From the NCBI RefSeq assembly GCF_026162425.1, contig NZ_JAOBQJ010000001.1, positions 248,001-312,000 on the forward strand: a DNA stretch of 64,000 nucleotides, in the 5' to 3' direction. The notes beneath the pieces are model-generated. The model made no database searches and had not been told where the DNA came from. It saw only the letters and a program-made list of their open reading frames with translations. Within the stretch, counting starts at the first letter, position 1. Each line of letters opens with the position of its first letter. The position numbers and the translations under genes were made by a program. Origin of the DNA: Flexivirga meconopsidis (GTDB lineage Bacteria > Actinomycetota > Actinomycetes > Actinomycetales > Dermatophilaceae). Below are positions 1 through 9,126 of the stretch, one piece after another.

Positions 1-947
1 TGGGCGATGTCGTCGAGGTCGACTTCCTCGGTGCCGGTCGCCGGCCGCTCGTCGAGCTGGGCCAGCAGCAGCAGGTCATTGACCAAGCCCGTCATGCGGC
101 CGATCTCGTCGCGCACGGTCGGCGCCACCTGCCGCCACTCGTCGTCGTCGGTCGCGAGCTCGACCGCCGCCTGCAAGGTGGCCAGTGGTGACCGCAGCTC
201 GTGACTCGCGTCCGCGACGAAGCGCCGCTGCTCCCCCTGCGCATGCTCGAGCCGGTCAAGCATGCGGTTCAAAGTCGTTGCGAGAGCAGCGATTTCGTCC
301 TGCTGTCGCGGCACCTCGACCCGAGTGTCGAGGCTGCGAGCCTCGATCTCGTCGACCTCCCGTCGCATGCGCTGCACCGGCGCGAGTGCCAGTCCGGACA
401 CCCACCAGGCGAGCAACGCGGCCAGCACAGTCAGCACCGGGGTGCCGAGCAGCAGGATCTTGACGTCGGTGCTGATCGCCTCGTGCTGCGCCTGCTGCGA
501 CGACGACACCTGTATGACGAAGTCGCGCCCTCCCGAGCGCACCCCCTGCGAGACGATCAGTGGTGTCTCGACGTCACCGGGCCGATACCAACGGCGTTCT
601 CCCCGAACGGAACTGGTGTTCGGCCGCGGACGATCGGCGGACAACGGTGCCTGGTCGCCAGGTGCCGAGGACGCCACCACCGCGCCGGTCCGGTCGAGCA
701 CCACCGCCCGCAGCGACGGGTCGACGTTGCTCACCGCAGCCTCCGTCGGCCCCTGCCGCTGCACCGCATTGGCCACCCCCGCAGCCTGGTCGCTGACCCG
801 CCCGACCAGCGAACCGGTCAACGAATGCTGCAGCAGCGTCGCGAGCACGAACACCCCGATGACGAGCGGCACCACCACGGCGAGCGCGGTGACCAGGGCG
901 ATGCGCACCCGCAGACTGCGGGCGAGACGCACGAGGGAGGCAAGCAC
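1..947 (-). CDS. Sensor histidine kinase, N-terminal part (runs off left edge)
   Basis: Reading leftward from a GTG at 947, the protein has an N-terminal membrane segment (about residues 12-35, VTALAVVVPLVIGVFVLATL), an extracytoplasmic region of about 100 residues, a second membrane segment (ILLLGTPVLTVLAALLAWWV), a HAMP-like linker, and a dimerisation box RRFVADASHELRSPLATLQ with the phospho-accepting His. The ATP-binding domain lies beyond base 1. This is the layout of an EnvZ/MprB-type two-component kinase that would phosphorylate a response regulator outside the window. An in-frame stop at 996-998 with no ATG or GTG before 947 decides the start; GTG at 932 is an alternative. The signal sensed cannot be read. 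Confidence 0.9.
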   Translation of the reverse strand, partial: MLASLVRLARSLRVRIALVTALAVVVPLVIGVFVLATLLQHSLTGSLVGRVSDQAAGVANAVQRQGPTEAAVSNVDPSLRAVVLDRTGAVVASSAPGDQAPLSADRPRPNTSSVRGERRWYRPGDVETPLIVSQGVRSGGRDFVIQVSSSQQAQHEAISTDVKILLLGTPVLTVLAALLAWWVSGLALAPVQRMRREVDEIEARSLDTRVEVPRQQDEIAALATTLNRMLDRLEHAQGEQRRFVADASHELRSPLATLQAAVELATDDDEWRQVAPTVRDEIGRMTGLVNDLLLLAQLDERPATGTEEVDLDDIA

Positions 948-1014
948 CCCGCCATACTGCCTGCTCCTGCGGCGGATCCGCGTCTCAGCATCCGCTCAGC
1001 GACCTGCGGGCAGC

Positions 1015-1836
1015 ATGCCGGTTGTGTCACATCACCCTGCCCGCGCCGACTTCGCGACAGCCGCCTCCTGGGTGGCTCCGGTTGGCGCCCTCTTCTGGAT
1101 CATCAAACTCGTCTCGACCGCGTTCGGCGAGGCCGCCTCCGACGGGCTGGCCAAGCAGAGCCCCGCGCTCGCGGTCGCCGTCGGCGGCCTGCTGCTCGTC
1201 GCGGCGTTGCTGTGGCAGCTGCGCACCCGCGGCTTCGTGCCGGTGCGCTACTGGACGGCCGTGGCGGCGGTCGCGGTCTTCGGGACCGTGCTGGCCGACG
1301 GAGTGCACGTCGTGCTCGGCTTCAGCTACCCCCTCACCAGCGTCCTGTATGCCGCGGCCACCGCCTTCGTCTTCTGGCTCTGGCACCGCACCGAGGGCAC
1401 CCTGTCGATGCACGACATCAACACCACCCGCCGCGAGCTCTTCTACTGGGCCGCGGTCATGTGCACCTTCGCGCTCGGCACCGCGGTCGGTGACCTCACC
1501 GCCGCCACCCTGAAGCTCGGCTACTGGCCGTCGGTGGTGCTCTTCGCGGTCGCCATCGCCGTGCCCGCGATCGGCTGGCGGGTCACCGGGCGCCACGAGG
1601 TGTTCTGGTTCTGGTTCGCCTACGTGCTGACCCGGCCGCTCGGCGCGTCGATCGCGGACGGTTTCGCCAAGCCCAAGAGCCCCGCGCACGGGCTCGACCT
1701 CGGTGACTTCCCGGTCGCGCTCGTGCTCGGAATCGTGCTGGTCGTGCTGATCGTGGTCGCGCAACGGGTGTATGCCGCCCAGACTCGTCGTCAGCCGCAG
1801 CCGCTGGAGCTGGCCACTTTGCGGGGTGCCCGATGA
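1015..1836 (+). CDS. COG4705-like integral membrane protein
   Basis: This is a 273-residue protein of about seven to eight membrane helices. It contains paired motifs of the COG4705 'membrane-anchored protein' family: ALFWIIKLVSTAFGEAASD near the N-terminus and FWFAYVLTRPLGASIADGF near the C-terminus. The family has no established function; the two related helices each carry an acidic Asp/Glu. The reading frame is open far upstream, but the histidine kinase occupies that stretch on the other strand, so ATG 1015 is preferred; no strong ribosome binding site precedes it. uppP follows 55 bases later, so co-transcription is possible. Confidence 0.75.
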   Translation: MPVVSHHPARADFATAASWVAPVGALFWIIKLVSTAFGEAASDGLAKQSPALAVAVGGLLLVAALLWQLRTRGFVPVRYWTAVAAVAVFGTVLADGVHVVLGFSYPLTSVLYAAATAFVFWLWHRTEGTLSMHDINTTRRELFYWAAVMCTFALGTAVGDLTAATLKLGYWPSVVLFAVAIAVPAIGWRVTGRHEVFWFWFAYVLTRPLGASIADGFAKPKSPAHGLDLGDFPVALVLGIVLVVLIVVAQRVYAAQTRRQPQPLELATLRGAR

Positions 1837-1885
1837 TCGCCCCACAAAGTCCTCCGCTCCTTCGTCGCTCCGGTACTTTGCGGGG
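1816..1885 (+). promoter_or_regulatory. Alternative hairpins before uppP
   Basis: The 11-mer ACTTTGCGGGG occurs at 1816-1826 and again at 1875-1885. Between them, 1840-1850 reads CCCCACAAAGT, which pairs with either copy with one mismatch. The two hairpins exclude each other, and the downstream one ends 6 bases before the uppP start codon at 1892. The arrangement resembles an attenuator or translational switch, but a degenerate intergenic repeat would look the same. Confidence 0.4.
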
Positions 1886-1891
1886 GCCCCG

Positions 1892-2773
1892 ATGAGCGAT
1901 CTGTCCTACTTCCAGTCGGTCACTATCGGCGCCCTGCAGGGCGTCACCGAACTCTTCCCGGTCTCCAGCCTCGGCCACTCGATCCTCGTGCCGGCCTGGA
2001 TCGGCGGCTCGTGGAAGGACCTGGTCACCCAGCAACAGCAGTCCGGGCACACGCCGTTCCTGGCGTTCATCGTCGCGCTGCACGTGGCAACCGCGCTCGC
2101 GCTCATCGTCTGCTTCTGGCGGGACTGGCTGCGGGTCGTCCAGGGGCTGATCGACATCGTGCGACGCCGCGACCTGCACACCGCCCGGTCGCGCTATGCG
2201 CTGCTGCTGATCGTCGCGACCATCCCGGTCGGCATCGTCGGCCTGCTCTTCGAAAAGCCTTTGCGCACAGCGTTTTCGACGCCGTTGGTCGCCGCGATCT
2301 TCCTGACCGTCAACGGCGGCGTGCTCGCCGTCGCAGAGCTGCTGACCCGGGCGAGCGAGGCGTCATACCGACGGCACGCGACGAGTGAGCGCAGCCTGTC
2401 GACGATGCCGTGGAGCGACGCGCTGATCATCGGCAGCTCGCAGATCCTGGCGCTGATGCCCGGCATCTCGCGGTCCGGTGTGACCATCTCCGCCGGGCTG
2501 CTGCGCGGCTTCAGTCACGAGAAGGCGACGAAATTTGCGCTGATGCTCGCCACCCCGGTGATCCTCGCGGCGGGCGTGCTGAAGATGCCGGAGCTCGCCG
2601 GGCCGGAGGCGTCCGGCATACACGGCCAGGTGATCGTCGGCATGCTCGTGGCGTTCGTCGCGGCGCTCTTCGCGACCAAGGTGCTGACCCGCTTCGTGCG
2701 CACGCACACGCTGTGGCCGTTCGTCGTCTACTGCCTCATCGCGGGGATCGCGAGCATCATCCGGTTCGCCTGA
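1892..2773 (+). CDS. uppP: Undecaprenyl-diphosphate phosphatase UppP
   Basis: UppP (BacA family) dephosphorylates undecaprenyl diphosphate at the membrane, recycling the lipid carrier for peptidoglycan and other envelope glycans. The 293-residue protein has the family signatures: the N-terminal block GALQGVTELFPVSSLGHSIL with its catalytic Glu, and the second block LMPGISRSGVTISAGLLRG with the Ser/Arg active site. About eight helices and the length match the family. The start is ATG 1892; the longer upstream frame is only read-through. The preceding region can form alternative hairpins, and a strong bidirectional terminator follows. Confidence 0.96.
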   Translation: MSDLSYFQSVTIGALQGVTELFPVSSLGHSILVPAWIGGSWKDLVTQQQQSGHTPFLAFIVALHVATALALIVCFWRDWLRVVQGLIDIVRRRDLHTARSRYALLLIVATIPVGIVGLLFEKPLRTAFSTPLVAAIFLTVNGGVLAVAELLTRASEASYRRHATSERSLSTMPWSDALIIGSSQILALMPGISRSGVTISAGLLRGFSHEKATKFALMLATPVILAAGVLKMPELAGPEASGIHGQVIVGMLVAFVAALFATKVLTRFVRTHTLWPFVVYCLIAGIASIIRFA

Positions 2774-2803
2774 CCGGCGGTGTCCGGCGGACTGGTGCCA
2801 CGA

Positions 2804-2847
2804 AAAGGGGACTTGTCACGTGCTCTAGCACGTGACAAGTCCCCTTT
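2804..2847. terminator. Bidirectional terminator between uppP and the alcohol dehydrogenase
   Basis: There are perfect 21-base arms at 2804-2824 and 2827-2847 around a two-base centre, beginning with AAA and ending with TTT, between two convergent genes. This is a classic two-way intrinsic terminator. Its inner part, GACTTGTCACGTGCTCTA, recurs at 4111-4142 on the other side of the dehydrogenase gene, so it is also one copy of a dispersed palindrome. Confidence 0.85.
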
Positions 2848-2875
2848 GTGCGGACGAGATCGGCGTATGCCGGGG

Positions 2876-3925
2876 CTACTTGCCGATCGTCGCGGTGTCG
2901 ATGACGTAGCGGTAGCGCACGTCCCCGGCCACGACCTTGTCGTAGGCGTCGTCGACCTGTCCGGCGTCGATCCGCTCGATGGTCGCGCCGATGCCGTGCT
3001 CCGCGCAGAAGTTGAGCATCTCCTGAGTCGCCGGGATGCCACCGATCAGCGAACCGGCGACCGCCTTGTCGCCGTGCACGAGCGACCCGGGCGCGATCGA
3101 GTAGGGCTTGCTCGGCAGCCCGACGTTGACCATCGCACCGAACGGCTTGAGCAGCCGCAGGTAGTCCTCCATCGGCAGGTCGGCGCTCACCGTGTTGAGG
3201 ATCAGGTCGAAGGTGCCGGCGAGCTTGTCGAAGGTCTTCGCGTCCTTGGTCGACAGGTGGTCGGCGGCGCCGTAGGACTTGGCGTCGGCGGACTTGTCGG
3301 TGCTGCGGGAGAGCACGGTGACCTCGGCGCCCATCGCCGCGGCGATCTTGACGCCCAGGTGGCCGAGGCCACCCATGCCGACGACCGCGACCTTCGCACC
3401 CTTGTCGGCGCCCCAGCGCTTCAGCGGGGCGTAGGTGGTGATGCCGGCGCAGAGCAGCGGCGCCGCCTCGTCGAGCTCGATGCCCTCCGGGATCGACAGC
3501 ACGAACCGTTCGGAGGCGACGATCGCCTGGGCGTAGCCGCCCTGGGTGAGCTCCCCGTCATACCCCTCACTGGCGTAGGTGAAGACGGCGCCCTTCTCGC
3601 AGTATTGCTCGTTGCCGTTCTTGCACTGCTCGCACTCGCCGCAGGAGTCGACCATGCAGCCGATGCCGACGCGGTCGCCGACCTTGTGGCGGGTGACGGC
3701 CGAGCCGACCTCGGTGACGATGCCGGCGATCTCGTGGCCGGGCGTGAGCGGGAACGGGGTCTGGCCCCACTCCTCGCGGATGGTGTGGATGTCGGAGTGG
3801 CAGATGCCTGCCCACTTGATGTCGATGCGCACGTCGTCGTCGCGCAGATCGCGGCGCTCCAGCTCGATTGCACCGAACGGCTGCCCAGCGGCTGGCACGG
3901 ACAATGCGGGTGTTGTTGTTGGCAT
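2876..3925 (-). CDS. Zinc-dependent NAD(P) alcohol dehydrogenase (YahK/AdhC type)
   Basis: This 349-residue medium-chain dehydrogenase oxidises alcohols or reduces aldehydes using NAD(P). The catalytic zinc site is visible (GICHSDIH with Cys and His, then PGHEIAG), as are the four structural-zinc cysteines in CGECEQCKNGNEQYC. The Rossmann motif is VGMGGLGHLGVK. The motif pattern is that of the cinnamyl-alcohol/aldehyde reductase subgroup (YahK, AdhC). ATG 3925 is preceded on the coding strand by a GGAGG about 14 bases upstream; the frame is open further, but that sequence is intergenic repeats. The gene is monocistronic, with a shared repeat-rich promoter region towards the divergent reductase at 4223. 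The physiological substrate is unknown. Confidence 0.93.
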   Translation of the reverse strand: MPTTTPALSVPAAGQPFGAIELERRDLRDDDVRIDIKWAGICHSDIHTIREEWGQTPFPLTPGHEIAGIVTEVGSAVTRHKVGDRVGIGCMVDSCGECEQCKNGNEQYCEKGAVFTYASEGYDGELTQGGYAQAIVASERFVLSIPEGIELDEAAPLLCAGITTYAPLKRWGADKGAKVAVVGMGGLGHLGVKIAAAMGAEVTVLSRSTDKSADAKSYGAADHLSTKDAKTFDKLAGTFDLILNTVSADLPMEDYLRLLKPFGAMVNVGLPSKPYSIAPGSLVHGDKAVAGSLIGGIPATQEMLNFCAEHGIGATIERIDAGQVDDAYDKVVAGDVRYRYVIDTATIGK

Positions 3926-4043
3926 AACCAAAAACAATACCTCCGGAGACGGTGTCCGTGAAATCGTCGATCCCGTTGATATCCAACCGCTTTCACCCTT
4001 TTGTATGACGGTGCCCACGTTGCGGCCGGCGTGACTCGTCCGC

Positions 4044-4118
4044 GCCGGGGGCACTTGTCCCGTCACAGTGGGACTTGTCCAGGCCGGGGGCACTTGTCCC
4101 GTCACAGTGGGACTTGTC
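4044..4118. repeat. Two 36-base direct repeats (39-base period) between divergent oxidoreductases
   Basis: Bases 4044-4079 and 4083-4118 are identical. Each unit contains a small hairpin (GTCCC...GGGAC) and two CACTTGTC/GACTTGTC boxes. The block lies in the 297-base gap between the divergent dehydrogenase and FAD-reductase genes and runs straight into the palindrome at 4111-4142. It could hold operators controlling both promoters, or be a repeat array of no regulatory meaning. Confidence 0.8.
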
Positions 4119-4142
4119 ACGTGCTCTAACACGTGACAAGTC
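4111..4142. repeat. Second copy of the CACGTG-centred palindrome
   Basis: Arms GACTTGTCACGTG (4111-4123) and its exact complement (4130-4142) flank a six-base loop. The same sequence with one loop difference forms the core of the terminator at 2804-2847. One copy follows and one copy precedes the dehydrogenase gene. Confidence 0.8.
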
Positions 4143-4222
4143 GACCGAACGTGGACGAGTCGCGCGCGGGACTCCCGTCATACGATCGAGCCGAGAGCAC
4201 CCACGGAACCGCAGGAGAAGTG

Positions 4223-5428
4223 ATGGCGAGTCTGGACGGAACCAAGTACGACTACGTGATCGTCGGCGGTGGGGTCGCCGGCGCGGCGGCCGCGAAGGCG
4301 ATTCGCGAGCGGGACGCCGAGGGTTCGGTGCTGGTGCTCGGGCTCGAACCCGACCCGCCGGTCTACCGCCCGGACCTGTCGAAGGGGCTGTGGCTGAGCG
4401 AGGAGACCAAGCTCGACGACATCTGGCTGATGGACGGCAAGGGCGCCGAGCTGCACACCAGCCTCCCGGTCACCTCGATCGACACCGAGGCGCACGAGGT
4501 GGAGATCGACGGCGGTGCGAAGGTCGGCTACGGCTCGCTGCTGATCGCGACCGGTGCGCAGCCGCGACACCTCGACCTGCCGGAGTCGGACCGGATCGTC
4601 TACTACCGCACGGTCGCCGACTACCGCCGGCTGCGGGAGTTGGCGGCAGCCGGGTCGGCGGTCACCGTGGTCGGCGGTGGCTACATCGGCGCCGAACTCA
4701 CCTCCGCCCTGGCCCAGAACGACGTCAAGGTCACGATGATCCTCGAGGGCGAGCTGGTGCAGGAGCACATGTTCCCCGCGTCGATCGCCGAGTTGGTGAC
4801 CAAGGACTTCCGCGGTCACGGCGTCGAGCTGCTGACCGGCACCAGGGTCGTGTCCGGTGAGGTCACCGGCGACACCGTCGCGGTGCGCACGCAGGACGGC
4901 AAGCTGGTCGAGGGTGTCGCCGCGGTCGTCGGCATCGGCGTCGAACCGCGCACCAAGCTCGCGCAGGACTCCGGGCTCACCGTCGAGGGTGGCATCGTGG
5001 TCGACGACCGGCTGCGCACCAGCGCCACGGACGTGTATGCCGCAGGCGACGACACCAGCTTCCCCGACCCACTGCTCGGGCGGCGCCGGGTCGAGCACGT
5101 CGACAACGCCGAGACGATGGGCAAGGTCGCCGGCGAGAACATGGCCGGCGCCGACCAGCCCTACGACCACACGCCGTTCTTCTGGTCGGACCTGTTCGCC
5201 AACGGCTACGAGGCGATCGGCGAGCTGTCGTCCGCGATGGACACCGTCGAGGACTGGAACGGCGAGCACACCGCTGCGGTCGTCTACTACCTCGCCGACG
5301 GCACGGTCCGCGGCGTACTGCTCTGGAACACCTGGGACAGCGTCGAGAAGGCGCGCGAGGTGATCGAGAAGTCCGGCAAGGGCGAGCTCGGCAAGGACCA
5401 GCTGAGCGGTCTGATCCCGCCCGGTTAG
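4223..5428 (+). CDS. FAD-dependent pyridine nucleotide reductase (ferredoxin/rubredoxin reductase-like)
   Basis: This 401-residue flavoprotein has two nucleotide-binding folds: the FAD motif YDYVIVGGGVAGAAAAKAI near the start, an internal NAD(P)H motif VVGGGYIGAELTSAL around residue 150, and the C-terminal FAD signature VYAAGDDTSF. These, together with a C-terminal domain after HVDNAETMGKVAGENM, match the ferredoxin-NAD reductase/AIF-like family that passes electrons from NAD(P)H to a small redox protein or directly to a substrate. ATG 4223 has a good ribosome binding site (AGGAGAAG). An SDR follows 10 bases downstream, so the two probably share a transcript. No ferredoxin gene is adjacent, so the partner is unknown. 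Confidence 0.88.
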   Translation: MASLDGTKYDYVIVGGGVAGAAAAKAIRERDAEGSVLVLGLEPDPPVYRPDLSKGLWLSEETKLDDIWLMDGKGAELHTSLPVTSIDTEAHEVEIDGGAKVGYGSLLIATGAQPRHLDLPESDRIVYYRTVADYRRLRELAAAGSAVTVVGGGYIGAELTSALAQNDVKVTMILEGELVQEHMFPASIAELVTKDFRGHGVELLTGTRVVSGEVTGDTVAVRTQDGKLVEGVAAVVGIGVEPRTKLAQDSGLTVEGGIVVDDRLRTSATDVYAAGDDTSFPDPLLGRRRVEHVDNAETMGKVAGENMAGADQPYDHTPFFWSDLFANGYEAIGELSSAMDTVEDWNGEHTAAVVYYLADGTVRGVLLWNTWDSVEKAREVIEKSGKGELGKDQLSGLIPPG

Positions 5429-5438
5429 TGCGGCGGGT

Positions 5439-6209
5439 ATGACGGCACTCCCGCGCACCGCACTGGTCACTGCGAGCACGGTCGGCATCGGGCGCGCGAT
5501 CGCACAGCGCCTCATCACCGATGGCGTGTCGGTGACCGTCCACGGACGTGATTCCGCACGCGCCGCGGCCACCGCCGGCGAGCTGGGCGCGGCAGGTGCC
5601 GTCGCCGCCGACGCGACCACCAGCGCGGGGCTCGACGTCCTGGGTGACTGGCTGCGGGCGCACCCGGTCGACATCCTGGTCAATGCGCTCGGGCCGTTCG
5701 CCGAGCACGACGTCGAGTCGGCGCGACCGGAGGATTGGCTGGATGCCTACCGCGGCAACGTGGTCGGTGCCGTCGAGTTGGCGCGAATCGCGTTGCCGCA
5801 CATGCGATCCGAGGGGTTCGGGCGGGTGATTTTCCTCGGCACGCGGGCCACCCGCACGCCGATCCCGACGATGATCGAATACTCCGCGGCCAAGGCCGCG
5901 CTCGCGAACGCGACGATCAGCCTGGCCCGGTCGGCGACCGCACCCGGTGTCACCGTCAACATGGTCAGCCCTGGCGTGATCCTGACGCCGAGCCTGCGGG
6001 CGATGTTCGCCGACCGTCCGGAGAGCGCCGGGCGGACCTGGGAGGACATCGAGCCGGAGGTGACCCGTGACTACGCGCCCAACCCGATGGGCCGACTCGG
6101 CCGGCCGGAGGACATTGCCGCCGCCGTGAGCTTCTTGTGCGGGAGCGAGGCGTCATACATCAACGGTGTCGACCTGCCCGTGGACGGTGGCATCACGGGG
6201 ACCCACTGA
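5439..6209 (+). CDS. SDR family oxidoreductase with altered signature residues
   Basis: This 256-residue protein has the short-chain dehydrogenase/reductase fold: cofactor loop TASTVGIG, ILVNALG in place of NNAG, YSAAK active-site motif near residue 147, and a C-terminal SYINGVDLPVDGG typical of FabG-like enzymes. Two changes stand out. The first Gly of TGxxxGIG is Ala, and the position 13 residues before the catalytic Tyr, normally Ser, is Thr. Activity is still plausible because Thr can replace Ser. It lies 10 bases after the FAD reductase and probably in its operon. The substrate cannot be inferred. Confidence 0.85.
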   Translation: MTALPRTALVTASTVGIGRAIAQRLITDGVSVTVHGRDSARAAATAGELGAAGAVAADATTSAGLDVLGDWLRAHPVDILVNALGPFAEHDVESARPEDWLDAYRGNVVGAVELARIALPHMRSEGFGRVIFLGTRATRTPIPTMIEYSAAKAALANATISLARSATAPGVTVNMVSPGVILTPSLRAMFADRPESAGRTWEDIEPEVTRDYAPNPMGRLGRPEDIAAAVSFLCGSEASYINGVDLPVDGGITGTH

Positions 6210-6532
6210 CCCCCGGACGTACCGATGCGGTGCCCGAAGCACCTCCCCAAGTACCACGGACACCGCACCAGCGATCCCCCTCCGACGCTCGCGACGGGTG
6301 CAGTGCGAACCCCCGAGTCCGCCGCATCCCGCGTGGCCCACCCCCCAGCGGCCACCTCGAGCGCCTGCCGGTCTTCACCGGCCCCGACCGGTTTGTCCGA
6401 CACCAGCAACATTAGGAGCGACGCGTCGGGGTCGCTATGGGACCGAGGCCGAAATCGGTCGCAGCCAATCTCAGCCCAAGTCGCAGCAACCTCGACCGCT
6501 GCCGTGCGTCTTTAGCTGATTAGGGTTGAACG
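6210..6532. other. 323-base intergenic region before fbiC
   Basis: No convincing gene is visible. An inverted repeat CCGGTC (6368-6373) / GACCGG (6386-6391) may form a hairpin or terminator after the SDR. Short open frames here lack ribosome binding sites and family features. The fbiC promoter presumably lies in the last 100 bases, but no clear -35/-10 pair was found. Confidence 0.5.
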
Positions 6533-9055
6533 GTGCGACCACTCGACGTGCTGCCCACCGAGTCCGCCATGCGCCGCGCTCTGCGGCGAGCTCGTGACGG
6601 AGCGACCCTCAACGCCGACGAGTCCGCGACACTGCTCGCGGCCCGCGGTGGCGACCTCGACGATCTGTGCGCAAGCGCGGCCCGGGTGCGCGATGCCGGC
6701 CTCGAGGCAGCGGGCCGGGCAGGGGTGGTGACCTACTCCAAGAAGGTCTTCATCCCGCTGACCCGGCTGTGTCGCGACCGCTGCCACTACTGCACGTTCG
6801 TCACCGTCCCCGGCAAGCTCGCCGCCGCCGGTCACGGCGCCTACCTCGAACCCGACGAGGTGCTGGAAATCGCCCGGCGCGGCGCCGAACTCGGTTGCAA
6901 GGAAGCACTTTTCACCCTTGGCGACCGACCGGAGGACCGCTGGCCGGAAGCCGCGCAGTGGCTGGACGAGCGCGGCTACGACTCGACGCTCGACTACGTG
7001 CGAGCAATGGCGATCCGCGTGCTCGAGGAGACCGGCCTGCTCCCGCACCTCAACCCGGGCGTGCTCAGCTGGGAAGAGATCGGCCGCCTCAAGCCGGTGT
7101 CCGCGTCGATGGGGATGATGCTCGAGACGACCTCGACGCGCCTGTTCACCGAGAAGGGCGAGGCCCACTACGGCAGCCCCGACAAGGACCCCGAGGTGCG
7201 GCTGCGGGTCATCACCGACGCGGGCCGGCTGACGGTGCCGTTCACGACCGGCATCCTGGTCGGCATCGGCGAGACCCGCGCCGAGCGGGCCGACTCGATC
7301 CTCGCGATCCGCAAGGCACACAAGGCTTTCGGGCACGTGCAGGAAGTCATCGTGCAAAACTTCCGCGCCAAGCCCGACACTGCCATGCGGCACACGCCCG
7401 ACGCCGATCTTGACGAATACCGCGCCGCGATCGCGGTCACCCGGCTCGTGCTCGGCCCCGCCATGCGCGTGCAGGCGCCGCCCAACCTGGTCGACGCAGG
7501 CGAATGCGCCGCGCTGCTCGCGGCGGGCGTGGACGACTGGGGCGGCGTGTCCCCGCTGACCCCCGACCACGTCAACCCTGAGCGGCCGTGGCCCAACCTC
7601 GACGCGCTCGCCGAGATCTCGGCCGCTGCCGGTTTCACGCTCACCGAGCGGTCCGCGGCGCAGCCCGAGTATGTCCTCGCCGGCGCGCCCTGGATCGACC
7701 CGCGGGTGCGCCCGCACGTGGCGGCTCTCACCGACGAGGAGACCGGTCTGGCGCGGGCCGGCGCCATACCGGCCGGGCTGCCGTGGCAGGAGCCGGACCC
7801 GGAGTGGGAGTCCAGCGGCCGCACCGACCTGGCGACCTCGATCGACACCGAAGGCCGTAACACGCAGGCTCGCAGCGACCTCGGCAGCGCGTTCGGCGAC
7901 TGGGAGACCGTGCGCGAGCAGGTGCTTGCCGTGGCCGGACCGGCCAGACTCGAGTCGGACGTGAAGTCTGCGCTCGCGGCCGTCGAGAAGGACCCCGGCG
8001 GCGCGTCGGAGGCCGACTATCTGGCGCTCGCCCATGCGAACGGCGATGGTCTGGAAGCCCTTGTCTCGCTTGCGGATTCGCTGCGCAAGGAGGCCGTCGG
8101 CGACGACGTGACCTATGTCGTCAACCGCAACATCAACTTCACCAACATCTGCTACACCGGCTGCCGCTTCTGCGCGTTCGCGCAACGCAAGGGCGACGCC
8201 GACGCGTTCACCCTGTCGATGACCGAGGTGGCCGACCGCGCCGCGGAAGCCGTCGCCGCGGGCGCCACCGAGGTGTGCATGCAGGGCGGCATCGACCCGG
8301 AGCTGCCGGCGACCGGGTATGCCGACCTGGTGCGCGCGGTGAAGGCGCGCGTGCCGCAGCTGCACGTGCACGCATTCAGCCCGATGGAGATCGTCAACGG
8401 CGCGTCGCGCCGCGGCATACCCGTGCGGGACTGGCTGATCGAGCTGAAGGAAGCCGGCCTCGACACCATCCCCGGCACCGCGGCCGAGATCCTCGACGAC
8501 GAGGTGCGCTGGATCCTCACCAAGGGCAAGCTGCCGACCAAGACCTGGGTCGAGGTGATCACCACCGCGCACGAGGTGGGCATCCGATCCAGCTCGACGA
8601 TGATGTATGGCCACGTCGACCAGCCGCGACACTGGGTCGGGCATCTGCGGCTGATCGCCGAAATTCAAGACCGCACAGGCGGATTCACCGAGTTTGTACC
8701 GCTGCCCTTCGTGCACCAGAGCTCCCCGATCTACCTGGCCGGCGCCGCTCGGCCGGGACCGACTAAGCGCGACAACCGGGCGGTGCACGCGTTGGCCAGG
8801 GTGATGCTGCACGGTCGGATCGCCAACATTCAGACCAGCTGGGTCAAGCTCGGCGTCGCCGGGACTCAGATGATGCTGCGCGGCGGCGCCAACGACCTCG
8901 GCGGCACGCTGATGGAGGAGACGATCTCCCGGATGGCCGGCTCACAACACGGATCCGAGCTCACCGTGCAGCAGCTGCGGCAGATTGCCGGGGACATCGG
9001 CCGTCCGGCCCGCGAGCGGACCACGACGTACGACGAAGTGCTGTCTCGCGCCTGA
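6533..9055 (+). CDS. fbiC: Bifunctional FO synthase FbiC
   Basis: FbiC makes 7,8-didemethyl-8-hydroxy-5-deazariboflavin (FO), the chromophore of coenzyme F420, from tyrosine and 5-amino-6-ribitylamino-uracil. The 840-residue protein is the fused form found in actinobacteria, with two radical-SAM modules. The CofG-like N-half has the cluster motif CRDRCHYC near residue 82, and the CofH-like C-half has CYTGCRFC near residue 540. Other conserved blocks are visible, such as [12 protein letters not shown] in the first half and [10 protein letters not shown] in the second. It starts at GTG 6533. It stands alone; the remaining F420 genes are elsewhere. Its presence means the organism makes F420. Confidence 0.97.
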   Translation: MRPLDVLPTESAMRRALRRARDGATLNADESATLLAARGGDLDDLCASAARVRDAGLEAAGRAGVVTYSKKVFIPLTRLCRDRCHYCTFVTVPGKLAAAGHGAYLEPDEVLEIARRGAELGCKEALFTLGDRPEDRWPEAAQWLDERGYDSTLDYVRAMAIRVLEETGLLPHLNPGVLSWEEIGRLKPVSASMGMMLETTSTRLFTEKGEAHYGSPDKDPEVRLRVITDAGRLTVPFTTGILVGIGETRAERADSILAIRKAHKAFGHVQEVIVQNFRAKPDTAMRHTPDADLDEYRAAIAVTRLVLGPAMRVQAPPNLVDAGECAALLAAGVDDWGGVSPLTPDHVNPERPWPNLDALAEISAAAGFTLTERSAAQPEYVLAGAPWIDPRVRPHVAALTDEETGLARAGAIPAGLPWQEPDPEWESSGRTDLATSIDTEGRNTQARSDLGSAFGDWETVREQVLAVAGPARLESDVKSALAAVEKDPGGASEADYLALAHANGDGLEALVSLADSLRKEAVGDDVTYVVNRNINFTNICYTGCRFCAFAQRKGDADAFTLSMTEVADRAAEAVAAGATEVCMQGGIDPELPATGYADLVRAVKARVPQLHVHAFSPMEIVNGASRRGIPVRDWLIELKEAGLDTIPGTAAEILDDEVRWILTKGKLPTKTWVEVITTAHEVGIRSSSTMMYGHVDQPRHWVGHLRLIAEIQDRTGGFTEFVPLPFVHQSSPIYLAGAARPGPTKRDNRAVHALARVMLHGRIANIQTSWVKLGVAGTQMMLRGGANDLGGTLMEETISRMAGSQHGSELTVQQLRQIAGDIGRPARERTTTYDEVLSRA

Positions 9056-9126
9056 ACTTTCGTCGGATCGGCCATGGACCTCGGCACGATGTGCGCAGGC
9101 CCGGATCACGCATAGTGTCGGCGACC

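Noticed and set aside
262-1014. Long forward open frame upstream of the COG4705-like protein
   Set aside because: It is antisense to the histidine kinase, whose motifs are clear on the other strand; only the part after 1015 looks like a real protein.
6210-6532. Possible tRNA or small RNA before fbiC
   Set aside because: No cloverleaf or conserved tRNA boxes were found; only one six-base inverted repeat is present.
6512-8812. 766-residue reverse-strand open frame opposite fbiC
   Set aside because: A shadow frame of a GC-rich gene: its His/Arg/Gly-rich composition has no domain features, while fbiC has both radical-SAM motifs.
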